This document shows positions 43,614-53,585 of a stretch of DNA of 64,000 nt, piece by piece (position 1 is the first letter of the stretch; the number at the start of each line of letters is the position of its first letter). This DNA comes from Synergistaceae bacterium (GTDB taxonomy: Bacteria; Synergistota; Synergistia; Synergistales; Aminobacteriaceae). The stretch lies in contig JAHDLC010000007.1 of NCBI GenBank assembly GCA_018436595.1, positions 122,285 through 186,284 on the forward strand, in the 5' to 3' direction. The notes below the pieces were generated by a model. That model was not told the origin of the DNA. It saw only the letters and a list, made by a program, of their open reading frames with translations, and ran no database searches. Made by a program: the position numbers and the translations under genes.

Positions 43614-45458
43614 ATGATCCATTGTCGTCCGTTTTCACGCTCCTCTGCCGGAGGAGCCGATCCCTCCGGCAGGATCCCGGCGAGAAGCGAAATTCCCGGG
43701 GAGTACACCTGGGACCTGGATTCCATATTCCCTTCATGCGAAGCGTGGGAGGAATCCTGCCGGGTCCTTGGAGAAGAAATGGAGCGGCTCGGCGGCTTTA
43801 ACGGAAGGCTTTTCGAGTCCCCGGAGACGCTGCTGGAGTTCCTGAAGCTCGAGGAAGCTGCTTCGGAAAGAATGGGCAAGATCTATGCCTATGCGGTAAT
43901 GAAGAGCCACGAGGATACCGCCGACGCTGCCCGGCAGGCACGGGCAGACAGGGCGGGGACCCTGCTGGCCTCCTATGGTGCCGTCCTCTCCTTCTACAGG
44001 CCCGAGGTCCTCGCCGCCGGGGCGGAGGGGGTGAAGGCCGCCGCAGAAGGCTGTCCCGGGCTCGAAATGTACAGTCATCACTTTGACGACCTTCTTCGGA
44101 CGGCGGGACATGTGCTCGGCCTGCAGGAGGAGGAGATTCTCGCCCGGTCCGGGGAGATGGCCCGAACCCCGGAAAACGCCTTCTCCCTTCTGACGAACGC
44201 CGACCTCGAGTTTCCGGAGATTCTCGACGAATCGGGCAGGGAGACCGAACTCTCGGAAGAACGGTACTACCTTCTGAGCCGGTCGAAAGACAGGCGGGTA
44301 CGGAAGGACGCCTTCGAGGGGCTCTTCTCCACCTACGGGAAATTCCGGAACACTCTCGCCGCCCTGTACTCCGGGAGCGTGAAATCCGATCTCTTCTTCT
44401 CCCGGGCCAGGAAGTACCCCTCGGCCCTCGAGGCGTCCCTTCATGGGGACAATATCTCCCCTTCCGTCTACGCCATGGTGGTGGACACGGTGAACAGGAA
44501 TCTCGACGCTCTCCACGGCTACATGGCCCTTCGGAAAAAAGCCCTCGGGCTCGAGGAACTGCGGATGTACGATCTCAACGTGCCCCTCGCGGACGAGCCG
44601 GAAACCAGGATTCCCTACGGGAAGGCCGTTGAAATGGTGACGGATGGGCTGGCGCCTCTCGGTACGGAATATCTGGATGTTCTGAAAAAAGGTTTTTCCT
44701 CCCGGTGGATCGACGTCTACGAGAACCAGGGAAAGAGGAAAGGGGCCTATTCCTGGGGAAGCTACGGGACCCACCCCTACATTCTGCTGAATTACAACGG
44801 CACTCTCAGGGACGTGTTCACCATCGCCCACGAGGCGGGACACTCCCTCCACACGTGGTTTTCCCACGCCGGCCAGCCGCAGGTCTACGCCGACTACACC
44901 ATTTTTCTCGCGGAGGTGGCATCCACAACCAACGAGGCCCTTCTCCTGGAGTCCCTGCTGGAAAAGGCGCCGAAGGAGGAGAAGGTCTTCCTTCTGAACC
45001 ACTATCTCGACCAGGTGCGGACAACGGTATACAGGCAGACCATGTTCGCCGAGTTCGAAAGGGAAACCCATTCCCTGGCGGAAAAGGGGGAGGCCCTCAC
45101 CGCCGGGCTCCTCTGCGAACTGTGGAAAGAACTGAACGAACGGTACCACGGTCCGGAAATGCTCCTGGACGATGCCCTGTCGGTGGAGTGGGCCAGAATT
45201 CCCCATTTTTACAGCGCTTTTTACGTGTACAAATACGTCACCGGCTTCGCTGCCGCAGGCTGTCTGAGCAGCAATATCCTGCATGGCGGAGAAGAGGAGC
45301 GGAAACGGTATATCCGCTTCCTTTCGAGGGGAAGTTCGGCCTATTCCCTGGACATTCTCCGGGAGGCGGGGGTGGACATGACCTCACCCGTTCCGCTGGA
45401 GCAGACCCTCCGAAGCTTCAGGGAAAAAACGTCCCTTCTCGAAGACCTTCTGGGATAG
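43614..45458 (+). CDS. pepF: Oligoendopeptidase F (M3 metallopeptidase)
   Basis: 614 residues from ATG 43614 (AAAGGAG upstream). Cytoplasmic zinc peptidase that degrades peptides of about 7-17 residues, suiting a peptide-fermenting lifestyle. HEAGH at residues 406-410 (TIAHEAGHSLHTWF) binds zinc, and the distal Glu lies in the EVASTTNEALL block. Length is typical. Divergent from the TAXI-TRAP operon. Confidence 0.94.
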   Translation: MIHCRPFSRSSAGGADPSGRIPARSEIPGEYTWDLDSIFPSCEAWEESCRVLGEEMERLGGFNGRLFESPETLLEFLKLEEAASERMGKIYAYAVMKSHEDTADAARQARADRAGTLLASYGAVLSFYRPEVLAAGAEGVKAAAEGCPGLEMYSHHFDDLLRTAGHVLGLQEEEILARSGEMARTPENAFSLLTNADLEFPEILDESGRETELSEERYYLLSRSKDRRVRKDAFEGLFSTYGKFRNTLAALYSGSVKSDLFFSRARKYPSALEASLHGDNISPSVYAMVVDTVNRNLDALHGYMALRKKALGLEELRMYDLNVPLADEPETRIPYGKAVEMVTDGLAPLGTEYLDVLKKGFSSRWIDVYENQGKRKGAYSWGSYGTHPYILLNYNGTLRDVFTIAHEAGHSLHTWFSHAGQPQVYADYTIFLAEVASTTNEALLLESLLEKAPKEEKVFLLNHYLDQVRTTVYRQTMFAEFERETHSLAEKGEALTAGLLCELWKELNERYHGPEMLLDDALSVEWARIPHFYSAFYVYKYVTGFAAAGCLSSNILHGGEEERKRYIRFLSRGSSAYSLDILREAGVDMTSPVPLEQTLRSFREKTSLLEDLLG

Positions 45459-45468
45459 GGATAACGAC

Positions 45469-45494
45469 AAAGGCGGCCCGGGAGGGCCGCCTTT
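45469..45494. terminator. Bidirectional terminator between pepF and the LysR gene
   Basis: 11-bp perfect stem AAAGGCGGCCC/GGGCCGCCTTT (45469-45479 with 45484-45494) with a 4-base loop. It overlaps the last two bases of the LysR stop. Confidence 0.75.
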
Positions 45495-46401
45495 ACCTCA
45501 GCAGGCTGCGGCACTGCTCTTCCAGCCGCTTCACCATCTCCCACCCCGCATAGGACAGCCCCCTCGTGGAAGAGTAGACGCACTGGATTTCCCATGACAG
45601 TTCCTCCATCCCGTCGAGGACCACCGGAGCCAGTTCCCCCGAGGCCAGTTCCTTCCTGACTGAAATGGAGCTGGTGATGGCCACTCCGACGCCCCGAAGG
45701 GCGAGGTGCTTTGCCATTTCGATCTCATCCGTTTCCACCTGCCCGCCGAACCGGATCCTGTTCCGGAGAAGAAATTCGTCCACGTAGGTTCCCAGGGGGC
45801 AGTCCCCGGCAAACCGTATGAGCGTCTCTCCCGAGGTCTCCGCCGGTGAGGCCTGTCCCCGCCGGGCCCATGGGTGGGCCGGCGCCGCCACCAGTACGAG
45901 AGGGTCTTCTCCCAGGATGCGGTACGTCAGGTCCGGTTCCCGGGATGAGGGGAAGTTCCGCCCGAGGATGACCAGCTCGACTTCGCCGTTCCTGAGGTCG
46001 GAGAGTATTTCCGTGGTGTTTCCCGAAGACACGGACACCGAGACGGACGGAAAAGCGGCACGGAAATCGGCCAGGGCCGGGGGAAGAATGTAGTAGCCCG
46101 CGAAGGGGGAGACGCCCGCGGCAAGCCTGCCCGAGCGCAGGGCCTGCAGGTCCCGGAATCTGGCAGGGATCTCGTCGGCCTGGCGGAGGAGATCCGTGGC
46201 AAGAACATAGAGAGCCCTGCCCTCCGGGGTGAGAGAGATGGTCCGTCCCTTCCGTTCGAAAAGGCGGATGCTGTGGTCCTTTTCGAGGGACGCGACATGC
46301 TGGCTCACCGACGGCTGGGAGAGGAAAAGCTTCCCGGCTGCCTGCCGGAAGGACCCTTCCTCCACGACGGCGCAGAAGATTCTCAGCTGATGGAGGTTCA
46401 C
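45493..46401 (-). CDS. LysR-family transcriptional regulator
   Basis: 302 residues. N-terminal winged helix (MNLHQLRIFCAVVEEGSFRQAAGKLFLSQPSVSQHV trimmed here to its start) and a C-terminal periplasmic-binding-protein-like effector domain with GVSPFAGYYILPPAL near residue 95. It is divergent from the M20 hydrolase gene at 46521 and is the natural regulator of that catabolic operon. The inducer is unknown. Confidence 0.92.
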   Translation of the reverse strand: MNLHQLRIFCAVVEEGSFRQAAGKLFLSQPSVSQHVASLEKDHSIRLFERKGRTISLTPEGRALYVLATDLLRQADEIPARFRDLQALRSGRLAAGVSPFAGYYILPPALADFRAAFPSVSVSVSSGNTTEILSDLRNGEVELVILGRNFPSSREPDLTYRILGEDPLVLVAAPAHPWARRGQASPAETSGETLIRFAGDCPLGTYVDEFLLRNRIRFGGQVETDEIEMAKHLALRGVGVAITSSISVRKELASGELAPVVLDGMEELSWEIQCVYSSTRGLSYAGWEMVKRLEEQCRSLLR

Positions 46402-46472
46402 ATCGATCCGCCTCCCCTGGTCTGATATAGGAAATACTGATGGATTATATCATTATTTCTTTCTTGAAAATT

Positions 46473-46488
46473 ATACTGTCTGGTGTAT
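46473..46488. promoter_or_regulatory. Candidate LysR binding site
   Basis: ATAC-N8-GTAT (46473-46488), fitting the T-N11-A rule for LysR sites. It lies in the 119-base divergent gap and overlaps a TATACT that could be a -10 for the rightward operon. Confidence 0.45.
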
Positions 46489-46520
46489 CTTGGAGACGTT
46501 GGAGAAGGGAGCGTTGAGCC

Positions 46521-47765
46521 ATGGAAGGGAAACGACAGGAAGATCTCATCCAGCTCTGCAGGGAGCTCCTCCGCCGTCCCGCCGTGTCCGGCAGGGAAGG
46601 GGAGGTGGCCAGGTTCGCGGCCGACGTCATGACCGCTCTCGGCTATGACCTGGTGACCACCGACTCCTACGGCAACGTGGTGGGTTCCATGACGTTCTCC
46701 GGCGAAGGTGAAAGGGTTCTGCTCACTTCCCAGATGGATCACGTGGACGTGGGAGACGCCGCCGAGTGGTCGAAATATCCCTACGGCGCCTTCATCGAGG
46801 ACGGAAGGATTTTCGGAAGGGCCGCTTCGGACCAGAAAGGAGCCCTCTCCGCCATGATCATGGCGGGCGCCTTTCTCAGGGCCGACCGGGGGCATTCCCT
46901 GAAAGGACAGCTTTCCGTGGCTGCCGCCGTCCACCAGGAGACTTTCGAGAACGTGGCCTCCAGGGCCATCGCCGACACGGTGGACCCGACCTGTGTCATC
47001 GTGGGGGAGGCGTCCTCCCTTCTGCTGGAGCGGGGACAGCGGGGCAGGGCGGAAATCCGGCTGGACACCTTCGGGAAAATGGCCCACTCCTCCCATCCTG
47101 AATACGGCATCAATGCCGCCGACACCATGAACGCCCTTCTCGCCTTTCTGAAACAGCATTTTGCCCCTCCCCGGGATCCTTTTCTCGGCGAGGGAATCCT
47201 TGTGCTCACCAGCCTTTATACATCCCCTGCCGGAACGGGCGGCGCCGTCCCGGAAAAATGCACCGCCCTCTTCGACCGGAGGCTTCTCCGGGGGGAAACC
47301 CTCGAAGGGGCCGCCGGGGAACTGCGGAACCTCATCTCCCGCGCCGCGGATCAGATACCCGGCCTCCGGGCAAGGGTCTCCTTTCCGGTGATGGAGGACC
47401 GGTGCTACACCGGGGCCCCCATTCGTGGAAACCATTACGCTCCGGCCTGGGCCCTGCCGGAGGAATCGCCCTTTCTGAAGGTTCTTTCAGACGCTCTTTC
47501 GGAAGAGGGGCTTCCCCACCGGGTCTCCGACAGGCCGGGATTCGGGACGAACGGATGCCACTTTGCCGTGGAGAGAAAAGTGCCGACAGTCATATACGGT
47601 CCATCCCGGAGGGAACTTGTCCACGGAGTGGATGAATATATCGAAATACGGGAACTCCTTGGAGCCTGCCGGGGGTATTACGCCATGGCGGGCAGGCTCC
47701 TTTCCGGGCGGGGGGGCGTGCAGATCCCGGCGGAGGGAGCAGCGGTTTCGGAAGGAGGAAGATAA
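46521..47765 (+). CDS. M20-family hydrolase, YgeY-like, with altered metal ligands
   Basis: 414 residues. Related to the YgeY branch of M20 amidohydrolases and peptidases. The frame is clear: GRIFGRAASDQKGALSAM keeps the bridging Asp. However, the first zinc His of the H-x-D motif is Gln (TSQMDHVD), the catalytic EE pair reads HQETFEN, and the TEPT block reads GEASS. The C-terminal His in ELVHGVDEY is kept. The paralogue at 54911 has all the usual residues. The protein may use metal differently, act on another substrate or be non-catalytic. First gene of the catabolic operon. Confidence 0.85.
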   Translation: MEGKRQEDLIQLCRELLRRPAVSGREGEVARFAADVMTALGYDLVTTDSYGNVVGSMTFSGEGERVLLTSQMDHVDVGDAAEWSKYPYGAFIEDGRIFGRAASDQKGALSAMIMAGAFLRADRGHSLKGQLSVAAAVHQETFENVASRAIADTVDPTCVIVGEASSLLLERGQRGRAEIRLDTFGKMAHSSHPEYGINAADTMNALLAFLKQHFAPPRDPFLGEGILVLTSLYTSPAGTGGAVPEKCTALFDRRLLRGETLEGAAGELRNLISRAADQIPGLRARVSFPVMEDRCYTGAPIRGNHYAPAWALPEESPFLKVLSDALSEEGLPHRVSDRPGFGTNGCHFAVERKVPTVIYGPSRRELVHGVDEYIEIRELLGACRGYYAMAGRLLSGRGGVQIPAEGAAVSEGGR

Positions 47766-47766
47766 A

Positions 47767-49014
47767 ATGGGAAAACCGGTGGAGCTGCGGTGCGTCCTCT
47801 GCGGGGCGTCCTACGCGCCGGGGGAGGTGGAGTACACCTGCCCGAAATGCGGACTCGACGGAACCCTCGACGTGCTCTACGATTACGAGGAGGCCGCCCG
47901 CACATTGACGTCCGGTGCCCTGTCGGGGAGAGCATCATCCCTGTGGCGCTACGGCGAAATCCTCCCCGTGGAGGCTGAGGAGAATATTCCGTCCCTCTCG
48001 GTGGGATGGACTCCCTATTACGACTGTTCCGCCCTCGCGGAGGAGTACGGTGTGCGGGAGTTTTTCGTGAAGGACGACGGACGGAATCCCACGGGCTCCC
48101 TCAAGGACCGGGCGAGCGCCGTGGGGGTGGCCCGGGCGATTGAGCTCGGTCAGCGGACCGTGGCGTGCGCCTCGACGGGGAATGCCGCCAGCTCCCTCTC
48201 GGGATTCGCCGCAGTGGGAGGGTTGAAGAGCTTCATCTTTGTCCCGGAGAAGGCTCCGGCGGCCAAGGTGACACAGCTGCTTGTCTACGGGGCGACCGTG
48301 GTGCTGGTCCGGGGAGATTATGCCGACGCCTTCCGGCTGGCCACGGCAGCCATCGAAAAATACGGGTGGTACAACCGGAACTGCGCCATCAATCCCTACC
48401 TCGTGGAGGGCAAGAAGACCTGCGCTCTCGAGATCGCCGAACAGAGCGGATGGAGTCCTCCGGACAGGGTCTTCATCTCCGTGGGGGACGGCTGCTGCAT
48501 AGGCGGGCTGTTCAAGGGATTCAGCGACCTGATGAAGATTGGACTCATCAGCAGGATGCCGAAAATTACGGGAGTCCAGGCGGAGGGTGCGAAGCCCATC
48601 CTCGACGCCTTTCAGAACGGTGCCGACCGGGTGGTGTTCGGCCCTGCGGACACCGTTGCGGACAGCATTTCCGTCGGCGCCCCCAGGAACTGGGCAAAGG
48701 CCCTCAGGGCGGTGAGGGAATCGGGAGGAGACATGGTTGCCGTGTCGGACGCCGAAATTCTGTCCGCCATCCCCGAGCTGGCGAGAAAGACCGGTGTCTT
48801 CGGGGAGCCCGCCGGGGCGGCAGCTTTCGCCGGATTCAGGAAGATGGCGGGCGAAGGCCGCCTGGGAAGAAAGGAACGGGTTGCCGTGGTGGTCACAGGC
48901 AACGGCCTGAAGGATATCGAGAGCGCGCGGAAATCCGCCGGCTCTCCCATAGTATCGGAGCCTGACATCGACAGGTTCTCTGAACAACTTGAAAGGAGTG
49001 GGTTCCCGTGTTAG
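47767..49014 (+). CDS. Threonine synthase-like PLP enzyme
   Basis: 415 residues from ATG 47767 (AAGGAGG upstream; the frame is open further upstream within the M20 gene only by chance). N-terminal zinc-ribbon-like CVLCG and CPKCG, then the fold-type II PLP core with the cofactor Lys in [11 protein letters not shown] and the STGNAASSL loop. This is the threonine synthase family layout, but no hom or thrB is adjacent, and in this catabolic setting it may act as a lyase or deaminase on a hydroxy, phospho or diamino acid. Overlaps glyA by 7 bases. Confidence 0.85.
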   Translation: MGKPVELRCVLCGASYAPGEVEYTCPKCGLDGTLDVLYDYEEAARTLTSGALSGRASSLWRYGEILPVEAEENIPSLSVGWTPYYDCSALAEEYGVREFFVKDDGRNPTGSLKDRASAVGVARAIELGQRTVACASTGNAASSLSGFAAVGGLKSFIFVPEKAPAAKVTQLLVYGATVVLVRGDYADAFRLATAAIEKYGWYNRNCAINPYLVEGKKTCALEIAEQSGWSPPDRVFISVGDGCCIGGLFKGFSDLMKIGLISRMPKITGVQAEGAKPILDAFQNGADRVVFGPADTVADSISVGAPRNWAKALRAVRESGGDMVAVSDAEILSAIPELARKTGVFGEPAGAAAFAGFRKMAGEGRLGRKERVAVVVTGNGLKDIESARKSAGSPIVSEPDIDRFSEQLERSGFPC

Positions 49015-50267
49015 AGAAAGGCCAGGAGTATCTTCGCGACGCCGACCCAGAAATTTTCAGCACCATCACCGACGAACTCGAGAGGCAGAGGAACGGCATC
49101 GAACTCATCGCTTCGGAGAATTTCGTCTCCCGTGCCGTCCTCGCCGCCATGGGGTCGGTGATGACCAACAAGTATGCCGAAGGGTATCCCCATGCCCGGT
49201 ACTACGGCGGCTGCCACGTTGTGGACAGGGCCGAGGACCTCGCCAGGGACAGGGCGAAGGAGCTTTTCGGCTGCGACCACGTGAACGTCCAGCCCCACTC
49301 CGGGTCCCAGGCGAACATGGCCGTCTATTTCTCCGTCCTCCAGCCGGGCGACACCATCCTGGCCATGAACCTCGCCCATGGAGGGCACCTCACCCACGGA
49401 TCCCCGGTCAACTTCTCGGGCAAACTCTACAACATCGTTCCCTACGGGGTCGACAAGACCACCGAGAGGATCGACTTCGCCGAGGTGGAGCGCCTCGCCG
49501 TGGAGCACAGGCCGAAGATGATCGTCTGCGGAGCCTCCGCCTATCCCCGGGAGATCGACGCTGAACAGTTCCGGGCCATCGCCGACAAGGTGGGCGCCCT
49601 CCTGTTCTTCGACATTGCCCACATCGCGGGCCTCATCGCGGCGAAATGCCACAAGGACCCCGTCCCCTTCTGCCATTTCCTCACGTCCACCACCCACAAG
49701 ACCCTCAGGGGTCCCCGGGGCGGCATGATCATGACCACCGCCGAGTATGCCAGGGTCATTGACAAGAACATCTTCCCCGGCATGCAGGGCGGTCCCCTCA
49801 TGCACGTCATCGCCGCCAAGGCCGTGGCCTTCAGGGAGGCTCTTCAGCCCTCCTTCAGGGACTACCAGAAGAAGATCGTGGCCAACGCAAAGGCCCTCGC
49901 CGGGGAACTTCTTTCCCTTGACTATCATCTTGTCTCCGGGGGAACGGACAACCACCTGATCCTCGTGAACCTGACGACCAAGGGAGTGACGGGAAAGGCA
50001 GCGGAAGCGGCCCTCGACCGGGCGGGGATCACGGTGAACAAGAACGCCGTCCCCTTCGATACTCAGAGTCCTTTCGTCACCAGCGGCATCCGGGTCGGCA
50101 CCCCTGCGGCCACAACCCGGGGCTTCGGCGAAGACGACATGAAGCTCATCGCCCGCTGGATCGACAGGGTTGTCCGGAACGTGGAGAACGAGAAAGAGAT
50201 CGAGGCCGTCCGCGCCGAGGTTCTCGAGGCATGCGGCAATCACCCCCTGTACCCTGGGCTGGAATAA
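49008..50267 (+). CDS. glyA: Serine hydroxymethyltransferase
   Basis: 419 residues from GTG 49008 (AAAGGAG upstream). Interconverts serine and glycine with [14 protein letters not shown], the PLP Lys in [13 protein letters not shown] and [15 protein letters not shown] are diagnostic. Placed among amino acid catabolic genes, it would feed one-carbon units to THF, recovered as formate and ATP by the fhs gene at the right end. Confidence 0.96.
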   Translation: MLEKGQEYLRDADPEIFSTITDELERQRNGIELIASENFVSRAVLAAMGSVMTNKYAEGYPHARYYGGCHVVDRAEDLARDRAKELFGCDHVNVQPHSGSQANMAVYFSVLQPGDTILAMNLAHGGHLTHGSPVNFSGKLYNIVPYGVDKTTERIDFAEVERLAVEHRPKMIVCGASAYPREIDAEQFRAIADKVGALLFFDIAHIAGLIAAKCHKDPVPFCHFLTSTTHKTLRGPRGGMIMTTAEYARVIDKNIFPGMQGGPLMHVIAAKAVAFREALQPSFRDYQKKIVANAKALAGELLSLDYHLVSGGTDNHLILVNLTTKGVTGKAAEAALDRAGITVNKNAVPFDTQSPFVTSGIRVGTPAATTRGFGEDDMKLIARWIDRVVRNVENEKEIEAVRAEVLEACGNHPLYPGLE

Positions 50268-50279
50268 AGGAGATCAACA

Positions 50280-51755
50280 ATGACATACGGAATCGATTTG
50301 ACCGTCCACGAAGAGGGACTGAAGCACGCCGTCGAAGTGGCGAGGAAACGGAACATCGTCATACCCACGTTCAAACAGATGAAGGATCCTGAGACCCATA
50401 CCCCCGCCTCAGTGAAGGAAAAGCTGAAGAAGACGGGGCTGTGGGACGTGGATTCGGCGAACCTGTTCAGGATCACCTGGAAAAACCAGCCTGTGAAATC
50501 CGGCGGGCTGTTCGGCGGGGTGAACTACATCGAGCTGCCTTCTGCCCTCACCGGGGTTGACGCCCGGATTATCGCCATCGTGGGCAAGTGGTTCCCCACG
50601 GGAGCCCACAAGGTGGGAGCGAGCTTCGGCTGCCTGGCACCCCGCCTGGTGACGGGACAGTTCGATCCTCTCCACCAGAAGGCCGTCTGGCCTTCGACGG
50701 GAAACTACTGCAGGGGCGGCGCCTACAACGCCCAGCTCCTGGGCTGCGAATCCATCGCCATCCTTCCCGAGGGCATGAGCCGCGAGCGCTTTGAGTGGCT
50801 CGAGACGGTGGCGGGTGAGATCATCGCCACCCCGGGGACGGAGAGCAACGTCAAGGAGATTTACGACAAGGTGTGGGAGCTCCGGAACACCAGGGACAAT
50901 ATCGTCGTGTTCAACCAGTTCGATGAAATGGGCAACCACCTCTGGCACTACGAAGTGACGGGGCACGCCATGGAGGAGGTTCTCCGGGAGGTCATGAAGC
51001 CGGGAGACCGGTACGCCGGCGTGGCCGTCACGTCAGGTTCCGCCGGGACCACCGCCTGCGGGGACTATCTCAAGGAGATCTTCCCCGGAAGCAAAGTTGC
51101 CGTGGGCGAGGCCCTCCAGTGCCCCACCCTGCTGGAGAACGGCTTCGGAGCCCACAGGATCGAAGGCATCGGCGACAAGCATGTTCCGTGGGTGCACAAC
51201 GTGAAGAACACCGACATGGTCATGGCCATCGACGACGATGACAGCATGGGATTCATCCGGCTCTGCAACGAGCCCGCCGGAAAGAAGTATCTCCGGTCCC
51301 TGGGGCTGACGGATGAATTCATCGGCCTGCTTCCCCTCATGGGCATCTCCGGCGCGGCCAATGTCCTCATGGCCGTGAAGATGGCCAAATACTACGAGCT
51401 GACGTCGAAGGACATCGTCCTCACCGTCTTCACCGATTCCATGGAGATGTACGGCTCCCGGCTGAAGGAGATGGAGGAGGAGCACGGCCCCTACTCCGAC
51501 ATGGACGCGGCAATGGATCACGCCCGGCACGTGCTCGGCGTCCGGACCGACGGACTTCTCGAGCTGACCTATGCCGAAAGAAGGCGGGTGCACAACCTGA
51601 AGTACTATACCTGGGTGGAGCAGCAGGGCAAAACGTCGGAAGAGCTCAACGCCCAGTGGTATGACGCCGAAGAGTACTGGGGCGGCATCCACGCCATGGC
51701 GGACAGGATCGACGAGAGGATCGAAGAGTTCAACCGGCTGACGGGACTGCTGTAG
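50280..51755 (+). CDS. Fold-type II PLP-dependent enzyme (tryptophan synthase beta-like)
   Basis: 491 residues from ATG 50280 (AAAGGAG upstream). The PLP Lys is likely in PTGAHKVGASFG and the phosphate-binding loop in VTSGSAGTTACGD. Longer than cysteine synthase or YgeX, with a C-terminal helical extension. The family appears in databases as PLP-dependent subunit beta without a firm function. The neighbours (YgeY, YgeW, SHMT, threonine synthase-like) suggest a lyase step on an amino acid. Substrate unknown. Confidence 0.75.
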   Translation: MTYGIDLTVHEEGLKHAVEVARKRNIVIPTFKQMKDPETHTPASVKEKLKKTGLWDVDSANLFRITWKNQPVKSGGLFGGVNYIELPSALTGVDARIIAIVGKWFPTGAHKVGASFGCLAPRLVTGQFDPLHQKAVWPSTGNYCRGGAYNAQLLGCESIAILPEGMSRERFEWLETVAGEIIATPGTESNVKEIYDKVWELRNTRDNIVVFNQFDEMGNHLWHYEVTGHAMEEVLREVMKPGDRYAGVAVTSGSAGTTACGDYLKEIFPGSKVAVGEALQCPTLLENGFGAHRIEGIGDKHVPWVHNVKNTDMVMAIDDDDSMGFIRLCNEPAGKKYLRSLGLTDEFIGLLPLMGISGAANVLMAVKMAKYYELTSKDIVLTVFTDSMEMYGSRLKEMEEEHGPYSDMDAAMDHARHVLGVRTDGLLELTYAERRRVHNLKYYTWVEQQGKTSEELNAQWYDAEEYWGGIHAMADRIDERIEEFNRLTGLL

Positions 51756-51888
51756 CCCCCTCCCGCAGGGAGAAATGTCTGGAGGTGATGTCTGTTCCCT
51801 GTCTCATGACGGCCCTTGGGCCGGATTATGCGTACCGCAGCGGAAGAGATGAAATGGAGAGTTCAATGTCGAAAAGGAGGAAAACAAA
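51756..51888 (+). other. Intergenic region before the DctP TRAP genes
   Basis: 133 bases with two small hairpins (CTCCC/GGGAG near 51760 and CGGCCC/GGGCCG near 51810) but no T run and no clear promoter. A 34-codon frame (51788-51892) overlaps the start of the next gene by ATGA; its ribosome site is too close to its ATG, so I do not call it a gene. Confidence 0.5.
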
Positions 51889-52926
51889 ATGAAAAAGCTC
51901 GGAATACTGTTTCTCGCGGTCTGCATCGTGGCGACCTCGGCGGCGGCCTTCGCGGCCCCGAAGACCATCAAGCTTGCCCACCTGAACCCCCAGCAGCCCT
52001 TTGAAGTGGCCACCGCATCCATGGCGGCCGTCTTCAAGAGCATGGTAGAAGCGGAGAGCAACGGAGCCCTGATGGTGGAACTTTTCCCCGCAGGTCAGCT
52101 CGGCAACGAACGGGAAACCATGGAGCAGGTCAAGGTCGGCGTGGTGCAGAGCTACATCGCCTCCGCCGGCGGGATGGCGGCATTCTACCCCCTCTACAGC
52201 ATCGTGGACATCCCTTTCGCCATTCCCAACTACGACGTGGCATGGAAAGTCTATGACGGTCCCTTCGGAAAGCATCTCGCGTCCGAGATCGAGAGCAAGG
52301 CGGGGTTCAAGGTCCTCGGCTACGGCGAAGCCGGCGGTTTCTTCCAGCTTTCCAACAGCAAGCTCCCCATCAAGACCGTGGCCGACATGAAGGGCCTCAA
52401 GATGCGGACCATGACCCTTCCCTCGCACCAGAATCTCATGAAGGCCTACGGCGCAGCAGCCACTCCCGTGGCCTGGGCCGAGGTGTACACCGCACTGCAG
52501 ACGGGCGTGGTGGACGGCCAGCATAATCCCATCCCCATTCTCCTGACGGGGAAACTCTTCGAGGTGCAGAAGTATCTCACCATCACCAACCACCTCTACA
52601 GCTCATACTGCTGGGTCATGAACAAGGACTTCTACGCCGGTCTGACCGGGAAGGAACAGGCAATCGTCGACTCCGCCGCCCGGACCGCCATCGTGGCCGG
52701 CCGCGGCCTCAACAGGATTATCGAGTCCTCCGAGAAGGGCCTTCCCGCCCTTGCCGAGGCGGGCATGGAGATCAACACTCCCACTCCCGAGGCCCTCGAG
52801 GAATTCCGGAAACTCGGCCGGGAATCCGCCATGACCTTCATCAGGGAAACCTATAAGGATGAAGGCGTAGCCCTGGCCCAGATGTACCTTGACGCCATCG
52901 AAGCCGCCATGAAGGAGGAAAAGTAG
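51889..52926 (+). CDS. TRAP transporter solute-binding protein (DctP family)
   Basis: 345 residues. Signal peptide residues 1-23, then the DctP core: IKLAHLNPQQPFEVA, ELFPAGQLGNERETMEQV, and the conserved Arg in KGLKMRTM that binds the substrate carboxylate. AAAAGGAGG precedes ATG 51889. Works with the two permease genes that follow. Substrate is probably a carboxylate from the catabolic block; identity unknown. Confidence 0.95.
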   Translation: MKKLGILFLAVCIVATSAAAFAAPKTIKLAHLNPQQPFEVATASMAAVFKSMVEAESNGALMVELFPAGQLGNERETMEQVKVGVVQSYIASAGGMAAFYPLYSIVDIPFAIPNYDVAWKVYDGPFGKHLASEIESKAGFKVLGYGEAGGFFQLSNSKLPIKTVADMKGLKMRTMTLPSHQNLMKAYGAAATPVAWAEVYTALQTGVVDGQHNPIPILLTGKLFEVQKYLTITNHLYSSYCWVMNKDFYAGLTGKEQAIVDSAARTAIVAGRGLNRIIESSEKGLPALAEAGMEINTPTPEALEEFRKLGRESAMTFIRETYKDEGVALAQMYLDAIEAAMKEEK

Positions 52927-52961
52927 GGCTCCGGCCCTGCTTTTCCTCCCCGTAGAGTTTC

Positions 52962-53585
52962 ATGGCTACGAACGGTCTCGACGGGGCGAACGGGGAGGAA
53001 AGAGGGATTTTCCTCCTTGCCAGGAAAGTGGGGAACGGACTGGAGAGGGTGATCGAAGTGCCGGTGTTCATCCTCTCCGTCCTCATGACCGGGATCGTGC
53101 TCCTCGGGGTTTTCTTCCGCTACGTGGTCCGCGCCCCCCTCGGGTGGTCCGAGGAGCTGTCCCGGTACCTCATGATCTGGATGGCCCTGCTTTCCGTGGC
53201 GCTCTGCATCTGGCGCCACGAGCACGTGGGGGTCACCATGGCGATCAAGAAATTTCCCAGGCTGATCGCAAAAGCACTCATATTCGTTTCGAACGGCATG
53301 GTGATGTACTTCCTCTTCGTCCTCACGAAGTATGGATTCCGGATGGCGGAAGGCGGAAAGGCGCAGCTTTCCACGGCGCTCGACACGTCCATGGAATGGT
53401 GGCTCATGGCCGTACCCGCCAGCACCCTGATCTGCATGATCATGCTGGCATGCAAGATGATTCTTGACATCAGACGCAAGAATCTCGATGAAATCCTTAT
53501 GTCCGAGGACATTGTCGAGACGGTGAAGCGGGAGGAAGGACTCGATTTCGGCGATGTCCCCCTCAAGGAGGCGAAGCCGCGATGA
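52962..53585 (+). CDS. TRAP transporter small permease (DctQ family)
   Basis: 207 residues with four membrane segments. RAPLGWSEELSRYLMIWMALLSVAL is the DctQ signature. The start ATG 52962 has only a weak ribosome site. The long charged C-terminal tail (about 40 residues) is cytoplasmic. The stop overlaps the large permease start by ATGA. Confidence 0.93.
   Translation: MATNGLDGANGEERGIFLLARKVGNGLERVIEVPVFILSVLMTGIVLLGVFFRYVVRAPLGWSEELSRYLMIWMALLSVALCIWRHEHVGVTMAIKKFPRLIAKALIFVSNGMVMYFLFVLTKYGFRMAEGGKAQLSTALDTSMEWWLMAVPASTLICMIMLACKMILDIRRKNLDEILMSEDIVETVKREEGLDFGDVPLKEAKPR

Noticed and set aside
49011..50243. 410-codon minus-strand frame opposite glyA
   Set aside because: glyA is certain; the antisense frame has no domain or ribosome site of note.
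51788..51892. 34-codon frame ending in ATGA overlap with the DctP gene
   Set aside because: The ribosome site is only two bases from its ATG, and the peptide looks random (ends SKRRKTK). Possible translational coupler but not supported.
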